Origin: Candidatus Eisenbacteria bacterium | GTDB taxonomy: Bacteria > Eisenbacteria > RBG-16-71-46 > JAFGJU01 | Assembly (NCBI GenBank): GCA_026388185.1 | Contig: JAPLKG010000014.1 | Coordinates: forward strand, 1-64,000 | Reading direction: 5' to 3' | Length of the DNA: 64,000 nt | Shown here: positions 40,082 through 49,323 of the stretch, in pieces | Layout of the letters: each line of letters opens with the position of its first letter | How positions within the stretch are numbered: position 1 is the first letter of the stretch | Made by a program: the position numbers and the translations under genes | Notes under the pieces: generated by a model | What the model saw: only the letters and a program-made list of their open reading frames with translations | Databases searched by the model: none | Told to the model about the DNA's origin: nothing

Positions 40082-43000
40082 CTATCGCATCAGCACCATT
40101 TTCCGCGTGGCCACGAAGTCGCCGGCTTTGAGTCGGTAGAAGTAGACGCCTGATGGCGATGCGCTGCCGTCGTCGGCTCTGCCGTTCCACGCTTCACTGT
40201 ATTCTCCGGGCTCGCGCCAGCCGTTGACAAGAATACGCACAAGTGAGCCGGTCACATCGAATACCTGAAGGCTCACTTTTCCCGCTCTTGGTACGTCATA
40301 GCCAATCGTGCACAGCGGATTGAACGGATTGGGATAGCTCTGGTGGGCGCGGTACGCAGTCGGTACTGCGCCGACACGCACTTCAACCGGTCCGTAGCTT
40401 TCTTCCCAGGATGAACCCACTAACACAATCCTGTACCAATAGGTCTTGCCCGGTTGGACCGAGCAATCGGTGCAAGAGAACTTAAATCCCGAGCTCATCG
40501 ATATCGGCAGGTCCAGCGTCAAGAATTCTCCCTCGAGCGACTCGGAACGCTCTATGCGGAAGCTCGAGGTCACAGCCTCCACCGCCATCTGCCACGAGAG
40601 TGTGACATGACCCTGTTCCGCTGTTGCCGAGGCTGAGGCGAAGGCTATGTCTACCGGCCCATTCCAAGCGTTACCCCAGATACGGTAAGAACCATAAGTT
40701 GGAGCCGGCGTAAATGACTGGTAGGAGATCATCATGCCGGAGGAAGTCCCGCTAGCCAGAGCGGGACGGAGCTGGTCATAGGCCCCTGCGGAAATGGCGA
40801 AGCCTGCCGGGTCGAGGACAGTCCCCGCAGGAAGCACGCGCGCGCCGTAGATCTCATAGCCGGAGCCACTGCCGCTGTAGTAGTCTTCCCACACCACAAG
40901 ATAGTTTGTCTCATCAAAAGCTATCGCAGGTCGGCGTTGGTCGTTCGTTCCAGTAGCGATCCCTATACCGGCGGTATCAAGTACACTACCGCCCGCACTC
41001 ACCCGCGCACCGTAGATGTCATGGAATGGATAGGACTCAGTCACGTTGCGCCGATCGTCCCACACCACAAGATAGTCTGTCCCATCAGAAGCTACCGCAG
41101 GCAAGTACTGAATGTGCGCTGCAGTTGAGATGGCTATGCCATCCGGATCGAGCACACTACCATCCATACCCACTCGTGCACCGTAGATGTCAGAGTACCC
41201 GCTACTGCGATTGTCCTCCCACACCACAAGATAGTTTGTCCCATCAAAAGCTATCGCGGGGCACCACTTCTCGTACGCTCCAGTCGAGATCGCGATGCCG
41301 CCGGGATCAAGCACACTACCGTCCACGCTCACTCGCGCACCGTAGATGTCCGGGTAAACAGGATCGTCCCAGCCGCTGTAGTAGTTGCGCCAGTCCTCCC
41401 ACACCACGAGACAGTTTGTCCCATCAAAAGCTACTGCAGGATTGAACTGATAGTTCGTTGCAGTCGAAATGGCTATGCCACCCGGGTCAAGCACACTACC
41501 ATCCGTGCCTACTCGTGCACCGTAGATGTCAGAGTACGTGCCACTGCGATAGTCATGCCACACCACAAGGTAGCTTGTCCCATCAAAAGCTACTGCAGGC
41601 CCGCGCTCAGTCCTCGCTCCAGTTGAGATGGCTATGCCACCCGGATCAAGCACACTTCCACCCCCACTCACCCGTGCACCATAGATGTCATACGAGCGAC
41701 CACGATTGTCCTCCCACACCACAAGAAAGTCTGTCCCATCAGAAGCTATCGCAGGGTAGAACTGATTGTTCGCTGCAGTCGAGATCGCTATACCGGCCGC
41801 GTCAAGCACACTACCACCCGCACTCATGCGCGTGCCGTAGATGTCTCTCGAGCCACTGCGATAGTCATGCCACACCACAAGAAAATTTGTCCCATCAAAG
41901 GCTATCGCAGGGCTGAACTGATCGCCCGGTGATGTTGCGACGGCTATCCCTCCGGGATCAAGCACACTACCATCCGTACTCACTCGCGCACCGTAGCTGT
42001 CCCAGGACGTGCGACTGCGGTCGTCCATCCACACCACAAGATAGTTTGTCCCGTCAAAAGCTATTGCAGGGTACAACTGATCCATCGCAGCAGTTGAGAT
42101 CGCTATATCGGCCGTGTCAAGCACACTACCACCTGCACTCACGCGCACACCGTAGACGTCATAGTACGGGCCATTACGAGAGTCATGCCACACCACAAGA
42201 AAGTTTGTCCCATCAAATGCTATCCTAGGGCGGAACTGATTCAACGCTGCAGTTGAGATCGCGACGCCACCCGGATCAAGCACGCTGCCGCCCGCACTCA
42301 CGCGCGCCCCGTAGATGTCAGAATACGTGCCGCTGCGACCATCCTCCCACACCACAAGAAAGTCTGTCCCATCAAAAGCTATCGCTGGGAACTCCTGACT
42401 GTTCGCTGCAGTAGAGATCGCTATGCTACCCGGATCAAGCACACTACCATTCGTACTCACCCGCGCACCGTAGATGTCATAACCGGAGCCGCTGCCGTAG
42501 TCCATCCACACTACAAGACAGTTTGTCCCATCAAAACCTATCGCAGGGTTGTATTGATTGGTCGTTCCTGTTGCGACGGCTATCCCTCCGGGATCAAGCA
42601 CACTACCACCTACACTCACACGCGCACCGTAGATGTCCCAGGACGAGCGACTGCGGTTGTCCATCCACACCACAAGATAGTTTGTCCCATCAAAAGCTAC
42701 TGCAGGGTTCAACTGATCGATCGGTGCGGTCGAGATCGCTATACCGGTCGTGTCAAGCACGCTACCACCTGCACTCACTCGTGCCCCGTAGATGTCGGAA
42801 TACGTGCCGCTGCGATCGTCCTCCCACACCACAAGATAGTTTGTCCCATCAAAAGCTACTGCAGGGTAGCACTGATCATTCGCTGCAGGCCCATACATGG
42901 GCTCTCCACGGCCGATGAGAAAGGGCGACCCAACCTCATCAGCACTCGCAAGACGACCCGCGGCCTGGGACTTCCCGTCAACAGACAAAGGCAGAGCACC

Positions 43001-43357
43001 GCGGACAGGTGCACCCGCAAAGCTCTCGCCACCGTAATCAAAGTAGTCGCGCTCGTAGTGAACATCACCATGTAGGACCGCTGATGAGTCGCGATCCAAT
43101 TCACTCACACTGTGCCTCCCCCCCACGCGCACCCTATTCCTCTCCACCATCCGCACTACATCCATCGGATCCATACTACCGGGAAGCTGCACTGTACCCC
43201 CATCGCGCTTTTCGGATAAGGTCGGGGCCGGTTCAGTTGCCGACGCTGCCCCTTCGGCAGTCACCCACAGAACTGAGACAACCAAGAACAACATCCCAGC
43301 TACAACTGCGCTGAGGAAGAGTGAACACAAGCTAGTCTTTGCTCTAACCATTGCCAT
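40082..43357 (-). CDS. Secreted protein with 13 tandem propeller-like repeats and FlgD-like tail
   Basis: 1091 residues. Signal peptide (L-F-L-S-A-V-V-A-G-M-L-F-L-V-V-S-V), about 130 unique residues, then 13 repeats of ~53 residues (P-A-I-A-F-D-G-T-N-Y-L-V-V-W, D-I-Y-G-A-R-V, G-G-S-V-L-D, G-I-A-I-S-T). A fibronectin-like region follows, then the tail S-Y-P-N-P-F-N-P, V-R-I-L-V-N-G-W-R-E-P-G-E and A-T-R-K-M-V-L-M-R. The repeats are alike in DNA (about 40790-42900), so the copy number may vary. The repeat type is related to that of the gene at 14788. Thirteen units would form more than one propeller. Exported; possibly surface adhesion. Confidence 0.8.
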   Translation of the reverse strand: MAMVRAKTSLCSLFLSAVVAGMLFLVVSVLWVTAEGAASATEPAPTLSEKRDGGTVQLPGSMDPMDVVRMVERNRVRVGGRHSVSELDRDSSAVLHGDVHYERDYFDYGGESFAGAPVRGALPLSVDGKSQAAGRLASADEVGSPFLIGRGEPMYGPAANDQCYPAVAFDGTNYLVVWEDDRSGTYSDIYGARVSAGGSVLDTTGIAISTAPIDQLNPAVAFDGTNYLVVWMDNRSRSSWDIYGARVSVGGSVLDPGGIAVATGTTNQYNPAIGFDGTNCLVVWMDYGSGSGYDIYGARVSTNGSVLDPGSIAISTAANSQEFPAIAFDGTDFLVVWEDGRSGTYSDIYGARVSAGGSVLDPGGVAISTAALNQFRPRIAFDGTNFLVVWHDSRNGPYYDVYGVRVSAGGSVLDTADIAISTAAMDQLYPAIAFDGTNYLVVWMDDRSRTSWDSYGARVSTDGSVLDPGGIAVATSPGDQFSPAIAFDGTNFLVVWHDYRSGSRDIYGTRMSAGGSVLDAAGIAISTAANNQFYPAIASDGTDFLVVWEDNRGRSYDIYGARVSGGGSVLDPGGIAISTGARTERGPAVAFDGTSYLVVWHDYRSGTYSDIYGARVGTDGSVLDPGGIAISTATNYQFNPAVAFDGTNCLVVWEDWRNYYSGWDDPVYPDIYGARVSVDGSVLDPGGIAISTGAYEKWCPAIAFDGTNYLVVWEDNRSSGYSDIYGARVGMDGSVLDPDGIAISTAAHIQYLPAVASDGTDYLVVWDDRRNVTESYPFHDIYGARVSAGGSVLDTAGIGIATGTNDQRRPAIAFDETNYLVVWEDYYSGSGSGYEIYGARVLPAGTVLDPAGFAISAGAYDQLRPALASGTSSGMMISYQSFTPAPTYGSYRIWGNAWNGPVDIAFASASATAEQGHVTLSWQMAVEAVTSSFRIERSESLEGEFLTLDLPISMSSGFKFSCTDCSVQPGKTYWYRIVLVGSSWEESYGPVEVRVGAVPTAYRAHQSYPNPFNPLCTIGYDVPRAGKVSLQVFDVTGSLVRILVNGWREPGEYSEAWNGRADDGSASPSGVYFYRLKAGDFVATRKMVLMR

Positions 43358-43409
43358 ACGCTACCTCTTCAGACCTTAATACGGAAGCCGGCGTGCGAAT
43401 TACCCCTCG

Positions 43410-43473
43410 AGTTGCTTTCGCCTGATGCAGCAGTGACTATATCACGAAAGTACCGTCAACTCAAGCGAAAACC
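43410..43473 (+). repeat. Dispersed repeat B
   Basis: TTTCGCCTGATGCAGCAGTG, then CTATATCACGAAAGTACCGT and CAACTCAAGCGAAAACC. It lies 53 bp upstream of the start of the 13-repeat gene. Confidence 0.65.
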
Positions 43474-43555
43474 TTCTGCTTGCTAGAGCCGTTGATGTAT
43501 ACCAGAGTGTGGGCTCTTGGCTGACTGCCGCGTCGTCGCATGGGCGCCGAACCCT

Positions 43556-43747
43556 CTATTTCCTCGCTTGATCAAGCGCGATCCCGATCGCGACGCCCAT
43601 GGCTATGCCTATGGCTATACCGGCTCCCATGTTGTCCATGGCGGCGCCGAGCGCAACTCCGATGGCTACACCTGCGCCAATGAAAGCCCCGCCACGCACC
43701 TTCCTCGAACGCTTCGCAACTGGCTTCTCCCTGTCATCTGCACTCAT
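43556..43747 (-). CDS. Small glycine-zipper membrane protein
   Basis: 63 residues from ATG 43747. A charged N-terminus (D-D-R-E-K-P-V-A-K-R-S-R-K-V-R) is followed by two membrane helices full of small residues (G-A-F-I-G-A-G-V-A-I-G-V-A-L-G-A and G-A-G-I-A-I-G-I-A-M-G-V-A-I-G). Glycine-zipper proteins of this size insert in membranes and may oligomerise. The family is found in several phyla and has no known function. Confidence 0.65.
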   Translation of the reverse strand: MSADDREKPVAKRSRKVRGGAFIGAGVAIGVALGAAMDNMGAGIAIGIAMGVAIGIALDQARK

Positions 43748-43835
43748 CAGGGTTTCCTTCTGACTCTCCGCGATGCCCAACTCCTTTAAACAGGGCGAGC
43801 GCGAGGCTTCGGCCAGTCTGTCAGTGCCACGAGTG

Positions 43836-43872
43836 TAAACAGCGTTCCCACCACCGTGCACCACGTTCACAG
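43836..43872 (+). repeat. Dispersed repeat D, downstream of a tailed gene
   Basis: CGTTCCCACCACCGTGCACC and ACGTTCACAGC, just beyond the stop codon of the gene at 43886-44695. Shows the original arrangement from which the relic at 28798-28902 derives. Confidence 0.65.
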
Positions 43873-43885
43873 CCGACGAGCGCGC

Positions 43886-44695
43886 TTAATGCAACAGCAC
43901 CATCTTCCGCGTGGCCACGAAGTCGCCCGCCTGGAAGCGGTAGAGATAGACGCCGGAGGGCAGTGCGCTGCCGTCGTCTCCTCTGCCATCCCAGATCTCG
44001 CTGCACCCGCCGGGCTCACGCCAGCCGTCAACGAGAGTGCGCACAATAGAGCCGTTCACATCAAACACCTTCAAGTTCACTCTACCTGCCCGAGGCAACT
44101 CGTACCGGATCGTACACACAGGATTGAACGGATTGGGATAGTTCTGATAAGCGCGATACGTGGCTGGAACTGCCTCGACGCGCACCTCATTCGTAAGATT
44201 CTCTATCGAAAAAGAGACCCCTCCTCTATTGTGATCAAAACAATCTTGGTGGTCTGGAGTAAGTAGCACAACATAGTCATTCACACTCAAAGGAATATCA
44301 ACAAAAAGACCTATTCCTATTGCTTCTGCCGTCGCATATGTACTTTGATAGATTGGGTCTCCAACTCCATAATCGGAGCCAACCGGTCTCCATTTTCCGG
44401 GATTTGCCGAGTCCGCTTCATATGTAACAGGGCGATTCTTGTAAACTTGAACAAACGTTCTCCAGCCTTGATCGTCAGGACTTCCTTCAGGCCAGGGTGA
44501 CCATGCACCTGCCGTGATTGTAAACCGATAATTGCCCGAAGAAGAAGCAGAGTAACTTACTCCGTATCCTGCAGTTGACGGCACATATAACTCGCCGGCA
44601 GAAGCAATTAGTGCCGCAGCACACAATAGAAGAAAACAAGAAACTATCAGGCCCGCCGACACGATCGTTGCTTCACAATTGCGAACTCTTATCAT
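43886..44695 (-). CDS. Small secreted protein with FlgD-like tail
   Basis: 269 residues. Signal peptide (I-V-S-C-F-L-L-L-C-A-A-A-L-I-A-S-A-G), a ~135-residue beta-rich domain of unknown type (Y-R-F-T-I-T-A-G-A-W-S-P-W, D-I-P-L-S-V-N-D-Y-V-V-L-L), then the tail N-Y-P-N-P-F-N-P, V-R-T-L-V-D-G-W-R-E-P-G-G, S-G-V-Y-L-Y and A-T-R-K-M-V-L-L-H. The smallest complete tailed protein in the window. Confidence 0.8.
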   Translation of the reverse strand: MIRVRNCEATIVSAGLIVSCFLLLCAAALIASAGELYVPSTAGYGVSYSASSSGNYRFTITAGAWSPWPEGSPDDQGWRTFVQVYKNRPVTYEADSANPGKWRPVGSDYGVGDPIYQSTYATAEAIGIGLFVDIPLSVNDYVVLLTPDHQDCFDHNRGGVSFSIENLTNEVRVEAVPATYRAYQNYPNPFNPVCTIRYELPRAGRVNLKVFDVNGSIVRTLVDGWREPGGCSEIWDGRGDDGSALPSGVYLYRFQAGDFVATRKMVLLH

Positions 44696-44767
44696 AATCT
44701 CGTCCCGCCTTTCCGGGGTCTTAGTGTCCTTACCGAAAAATCGCCACTATCTGCTCCGGCGCAAACA

Positions 44768-44810
44768 GATAGTATATCATGGAAACACCGCCAACGCAAT
44801 GGAAAAGCGT
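44768..44810 (+). repeat. Dispersed repeat B, diverged
   Basis: AGTATATCATGGAAACACCG, then CCAACGCAATGGAAAAGCG. A hairpin GGCCTGACGTCTGTCAGGCC follows at about 44840, like those after the copies at 24937 and 39562. The surrounding gap 44696-45039 has no gene. Confidence 0.55.
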
Positions 44811-45039
44811 CAGTTACGCCTCTCCCTTACAGACAATAATGGGCCTGACGTCTGTCAGGCCACTCAAAGCGGGCAATCCCCAAGTGCTCAAGTCCCTGGA
44901 TCTTCAGCATTCTTCATGGCCTCGCCCGGCCTCATCTTGCATTAGCGCTCTTCACACATTAGAATGCCCGTGACAGTCTAACGCTGTTGAGGTCCAAGGC
45001 CAGGACGCTTCACACCTTGAAGCGACACGTGACTTCCAT

Positions 45040-47277
45040 ATGATCGGTAGGACAATCTCTCACTACAGAATCCTCGAAAGGCTCGGCGAAGGCGGGATGG
45101 GCGTCGTCTACAAAGCCGAAGACATCAAGCTAAGACGGATTGTTGCGCTCAAGTTTCTCCCTCCTGAACTTACTCGCAACCTCGAAGCCAAAGAGCGCTT
45201 TGTTCGAGAGGCACAGGCCGCCTCGGCACTCGATCATATCAACATCTGCACAATCTATGAAATCGACGAGACCGAGAACGGCGAGATGTTCATATCAATG
45301 GCCTGCTACAAAGGCGAGACTCTCAAACAGAAGATCGAGAAAGGATGGCTCGAACCAGGGGAGGCCATCCGGATTGCAATGCAGATCGGGCAAGGTCTGG
45401 CTAAGGCCCACGAGCAAGGCATCGTGCATCGAGACATAAAACCTGCCAACCTATTCATTACGGACGATGGATACGTGAAGATAGTAGACTTCGGGTTGGC
45501 AAAGCTGGCTGGCCAGACGGGTTTGACCAGAACCGACAAGCGCGCCGGCACCGCGGCGTACATGTCTCCCGAGCAGGTGAGGGGACAGGCGACAGATCAT
45601 CGAACGGATATCTGGTCCCTGGGAGTTACGCTTTATGAGATGCTGGCCGGGCAGTTGCCCTTCAGGGGCGAGTACGAGATGTCGGTCATGTATTCAATTC
45701 TCAATGAAAGCCCGCAGCCCGTATCGGTATTGCGTTCCGGAATCCCGGCCGGATTGGAGCAGATCGTCAGCAGGGCCATGCTCAAGAATCCGGCTGAACG
45801 TTATCAGAGCGCGGGAGACCTCATCGCCGACCTCGCGAGTCCCGAAAAGGACATGGGAACCGCAACCTCTATTGAAACGGCCGCACTATCAAAGCCTCGG
45901 TCCTCAGTAGCCGTACTGCCCTTTGCGAATCTGAGCGCAGACCCCGAGCAAGAGTACTTCTGTGACGGCATGGCGGAAAACATGATCAACGCTCTCACGC
46001 AGGTGCGGGATCTGCGTGTGGTAGCCAGAACGTCGGCTTTTTCATTCAGAGGAAAAGAGACAGACGTGCGAGAGATCGGGAGGAAACTCAACGTGGAGTC
46101 TCTTCTCGAGGGCAGCGTGCAGAAAGCGGGTAACCGGTTGCGCATCACGGTGCAACTTGTGAACGTGGCGGACGGCTATCATCTGTGGTCTGAGAAATAC
46201 GACCGCAATCTGGAAGATGTTTTTGCTATCCAGGATGAGATCTCACAGGCGATAGTGGACAAGCTGAAGGTCCGAGTCCCAGGAGTCGACAAGGCGAAAC
46301 TCAGGAAGCGCTATACGGAGGACCCGGAGGCGTACAATCTGTATTTGAAGGGCCGTTGGTTCAGCGAGAAATACACGGAAGAAGGATTCAACAAGGCCGT
46401 CGAGTATTTTCGGTTGGCAATAGAGAAAGACCCTCACTTTGCCCTCGCCGTTGCGGGTTTGTCCGACGCTTACGTTGGGTTTGGGCTTATTGGCTGCTTG
46501 CCCAAGGAAGTCGCGTATGGCAAGGCAAAAGTAGAAGCAGAGAAGGCGATAGAAATGGATGATGCGCTCGCCGAGGCTCATCTGGCGTTGGCGAACATCA
46601 GACTATGGTTCGATTGGGATCTGACGGCTGCCGAGCGTGAGTTCAAGCGAGCCTGGGCTCTCAACCCTTCCAACGCGGAGGTTATCCATCAGAACGCACA
46701 TATGCTGGTGTACCTGGGACATTCCGAAGAAGCAGTAATGCATATGAAACAGGCAGTGAAGCTTGAACCTCTCTCGATTCTCATGAACGCCTGTCTGGGA
46801 CAGATTCTATACTTGGCGCGCAGGTACGACGAGGCGATAGAGCAGCTCGAGAAGACAATCGAGATGGACCCCAACTTTTACAGTCCCTACATCTGGCTCG
46901 CGTTCACCTACGCGCTGAAAGGGATGTACGAACAAGCCACGGAAACAGTTCGAGGACTCACTACCTCCCGACCGGGTGGCAAGGCCGCGAGGGCAACTCT
47001 CGGATATATCTGTTCAGTCTCGGGCAGGACTGGCGAGGCGAAGGATATATGTGATGAGTTGAAGGAGCTCTCCAAAAAGGAAACCGTGACTCCGTACTAC
47101 CTAGCCCGGATCTACGCAGGTCTGGGAGAGAGCGAGCATTCTATTGAGTGCTTGAACAAGTGCTACGAAGAGCGTGATGCTTCGCTCGCCTTTCTTAAGA
47201 CGGATCCTGTTTGGGACAACCTGCGTCATGATACAGGCTTTGTGGATCTGATAAAGAAGATGGGCTTTGAGGCATGA
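45040..47277 (+). CDS. Serine/threonine protein kinase with TolB-like and TPR domains
   Basis: 745 residues. Kinase domain at ~8-270 with G-E-G-G-M-G-V-V-Y, Lys38 (V-A-L-K-F), H-R-D-I-K-P-A-N at 130-137 and D-F-G at 150-152, so catalytically complete. Then a TolB/FlgO-like domain, ~285-410 (V-A-V-L-P-F-A-N-L-S, F-C-D-G-M-A-E-N-M-I-N-A-L, L-L-E-G-S-V-Q-K). Then several TPR units to the end (A-L-N-P-S-N-A-E-V, E-M-D-P-N-F-Y-S-P-Y). This architecture is common in Acidobacteria and candidate phyla and is thought to receive and relay signals; no membrane segment is present. No clear ribosome binding site. Confidence 0.9.
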   Translation: MIGRTISHYRILERLGEGGMGVVYKAEDIKLRRIVALKFLPPELTRNLEAKERFVREAQAASALDHINICTIYEIDETENGEMFISMACYKGETLKQKIEKGWLEPGEAIRIAMQIGQGLAKAHEQGIVHRDIKPANLFITDDGYVKIVDFGLAKLAGQTGLTRTDKRAGTAAYMSPEQVRGQATDHRTDIWSLGVTLYEMLAGQLPFRGEYEMSVMYSILNESPQPVSVLRSGIPAGLEQIVSRAMLKNPAERYQSAGDLIADLASPEKDMGTATSIETAALSKPRSSVAVLPFANLSADPEQEYFCDGMAENMINALTQVRDLRVVARTSAFSFRGKETDVREIGRKLNVESLLEGSVQKAGNRLRITVQLVNVADGYHLWSEKYDRNLEDVFAIQDEISQAIVDKLKVRVPGVDKAKLRKRYTEDPEAYNLYLKGRWFSEKYTEEGFNKAVEYFRLAIEKDPHFALAVAGLSDAYVGFGLIGCLPKEVAYGKAKVEAEKAIEMDDALAEAHLALANIRLWFDWDLTAAEREFKRAWALNPSNAEVIHQNAHMLVYLGHSEEAVMHMKQAVKLEPLSILMNACLGQILYLARRYDEAIEQLEKTIEMDPNFYSPYIWLAFTYALKGMYEQATETVRGLTTSRPGGKAARATLGYICSVSGRTGEAKDICDELKELSKKETVTPYYLARIYAGLGESEHSIECLNKCYEERDASLAFLKTDPVWDNLRHDTGFVDLIKKMGFEA

Positions 47278-47293
47278 TTGCGAGCGGGAGGCC

Positions 47294-47905
47294 TCATACG
47301 TGCCAGGCGACACCACGCCAAGGAAACACCGCCGGAACCCGGGCGCGGTACACCCTGTATTCCTCGCCAAACACCTCCAACAGCAACTTCTCCTCAACCC
47401 GCACGCGAATGATGGTACCGGCACCGTAGAAGGCAATCGCAATAGCCAGCGCCCACCACGAACTGAGCACGAGCCCCGAGGCGATCAACATGCCACCCAT
47501 CCCAGCGTAGATCGGATGACGCACCCAGGCATAGGGCCCGGTCGTCACAAGCTTGTGGGCCTCTATGACCCGCGCGCCCACGGCCCATTGCCGGCCGAGC
47601 GTTCGGACTGCCCCGGCCGCGAACCCGATCGAGAGGCACATCAGGGCTACAACCAGAACGGTGAGCACGAGATCCAGCGCGGACGCACTTTCGGCGAGCA
47701 TGCCGCGATTCGGGCGCTGGATCGCGAAGGCGAGCGCGAAGGCGACGCCTTGGAGGAGAAACGCGAGGCGTTTCCCTCGGGCTTTGCCGACGGCCACGCT
47801 TCGCCCTCGTGCGCGGGGACGGTACCGCACGAAGAGCACGGCGAAGCCCAACCAACCCGCCACTATGGCGAACTGGCTTATTGTGCTACTGCTCAGTGAC
47901 GGCAT
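47294..47905 (-). CDS. Isoprenylcysteine carboxyl methyltransferase-like membrane protein
   Basis: 203 residues, with five or so membrane segments and the signature G-P-Y-A-W-V-R-H-P-I-Y-A-G followed by E-E-K-L-L-L-E-V-F-G-E-E-Y-R-V-Y. Members of this ICMT/PEMT-like superfamily methylate lipids or small molecules with S-adenosylmethionine at the membrane; the bacterial substrate is unknown. ATG 47905 follows GAGGAGG. Convergent with the kinase gene, 16 bp away. Confidence 0.85.
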   Translation of the reverse strand: MPSLSSSTISQFAIVAGWLGFAVLFVRYRPRARGRSVAVGKARGKRLAFLLQGVAFALAFAIQRPNRGMLAESASALDLVLTVLVVALMCLSIGFAAGAVRTLGRQWAVGARVIEAHKLVTTGPYAWVRHPIYAGMGGMLIASGLVLSSWWALAIAIAFYGAGTIIRVRVEEKLLLEVFGEEYRVYRARVPAVFPWRGVAWHV

Positions 47906-47940
47906 CGCGCCCTCCTCGGACCGCATTTGGTACGGCGTTC

Positions 47941-48042
47941 ACCTAACATGTAGTATACAGAAATATGTGACATATTACCCTGACCGACCCCTGCAGTACA
48001 TTACGGTTTCATTCCCAAAATGTTTCGTCTTGATTGCCTCAT
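47941..48042 (+). repeat. Dispersed repeat C, copy 3
   Basis: CTAACATGTAGTATACAG, TGACCGACCCCTGCAGTACA and GGTTTCATTCCCAAAATG. Not followed by repeat D, unlike the other two copies. Confidence 0.7.
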
Positions 48043-48073
48043 GTGATCGGGGCTAGAGCAGTCTTCACTTGCT

Positions 48074-48574
48074 TTATGGCTGGATGCGCTGCGGCGCGTT
48101 GCTGTCTTCTTCGCCATCTTTGCCTTTCTCAATATGTTCAAGAATTTTCAAGATGAGTTCATTTTGGTGGTCAAGATGCATGAGTATGACCTCAATTTCC
48201 TTTTCCGCTCTAACGTTCACTTCAAAATCAGACTCTGCTCTCTTTTCCGCATGACGGCCTTGAAGATTTTGACCAACCATGATTAAGGGCATCAGAAACA
48301 GCTGAATCATGTTGGAGATAAAGAGCCATAGAACGAATGCAGGAAAAGGATCGATCCGCAAATCTTTTGGCGCAAGAGTATTCCAAGCAAGCCATGATAG
48401 TGTCCAGATAAATATGATTAAGAAAAACCCCATTGAGCCGACATGGTCTGTAACACTGACAGCGGCCTTTTCCAATCCACTAAGACTTTCTTTGTGCACA
48501 ATATTTGCATTATGTATTGGCTTGCGTAACTTTCTCAATTCTTCACGAGCTATCAGACGCTCTCTTTCGTCCAT
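48074..48574 (-). CDS. DUF1003 family membrane protein
   Basis: 166 residues. Two membrane helices (F-F-L-I-I-F-I-W-T-L-S-W-L-A-W-N and F-V-L-W-L-F-I-S-N-M-I-Q-L-F-L-M-P-L-I-M) flank the conserved F-D-P-F/I-D-P-F-P-type segment. Then N-L-Q-G-R-H-A-E-K-R-A-E-S-D, typical of DUF1003, followed by a helical tail. Function unknown. Confidence 0.85.
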   Translation of the reverse strand: MDERERLIAREELRKLRKPIHNANIVHKESLSGLEKAAVSVTDHVGSMGFFLIIFIWTLSWLAWNTLAPKDLRIDPFPAFVLWLFISNMIQLFLMPLIMVGQNLQGRHAEKRAESDFEVNVRAEKEIEVILMHLDHQNELILKILEHIEKGKDGEEDSNAPQRIQP

Positions 48575-48641
48575 CTCCCCTCCATCTTGCGAGGTTGTTC
48601 AGGCAATAGAGTGTTCGCGGTTTGAATCAGAAATCCATTTC

Positions 48642-49265
48642 TCAGTTTTGAAACATGAACGACACCAGTCTGGGTAGCTTGTCTTGATCTTCTTCGTGCC
48701 ACCACTCCTTCAGACTCTGGAGCGTCAACCCACTGGCCTCGGCGACGTTTAGGAAATCGGAGATGTGATGTATGAACGCCTGAATCTCAGTCGTTCCTCC
48801 GTCGCGCCGAAAACTGGCCTTGGTCCCTTGATATTGCCTGAAGGGATGTAGCTCACAAACGAAGAAGCATCCTCCGGCAACCAAAGACCGAAATGCTTCA
48901 GAATAGATGAAAGATAGATTCTCTATGTGCTCGAGCACGAGACTGCAGACAACCAGATCGGCAGACGCGTCTTCACACGGCCAGCGCGTTGTGATGTCTG
49001 CCATTGCAAAAGTCACATTCTCTGCCTGCACCTTCCTTTTGGCCCGGTCGATCATGCCTTCTGAAAAGTCGAGGGCACGAACTTTCTCGGCGATTTGCGC
49101 AAGAAAGATAGTGTTATTCCCTGTTCCGCAGCCAATCTCAAGGATTGATTTGCAGTGGAGATTTGCCAGACTGTTCCTGGTGACAACCTGACTAAGATCG
49201 CGCGTAAGGTTGCGATCAGAGTCATACGTTACCGACCAATTGGTGTAAGCATCTTGGATGTTCAT
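48642..49265 (-). CDS. SAM-dependent class I methyltransferase
   Basis: 207 residues. Motif I I-L-E-I-G-C-G-T-G-N-N-T at ~42-53, acidic loop A-L-D-F-S near 64-68, then D-L-V-V-C-S-L-V-L-E-H-I. Fold type Methyltransf_11; substrate cannot be told. Between a DUF1003 gene and a peptidase gene on the same strand, without overlap. Confidence 0.85.
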   Translation of the reverse strand: MNIQDAYTNWSVTYDSDRNLTRDLSQVVTRNSLANLHCKSILEIGCGTGNNTIFLAQIAEKVRALDFSEGMIDRAKRKVQAENVTFAMADITTRWPCEDASADLVVCSLVLEHIENLSFIYSEAFRSLVAGGCFFVCELHPFRQYQGTKASFRRDGGTTEIQAFIHHISDFLNVAEASGLTLQSLKEWWHEEDQDKLPRLVSFMFQN

Positions 49266-49323
49266 ATCGGCTCCAGAAAATCAGATACGAGCGCTCATTT
49301 GATAGCAGCCTTTATCTCCGCGT

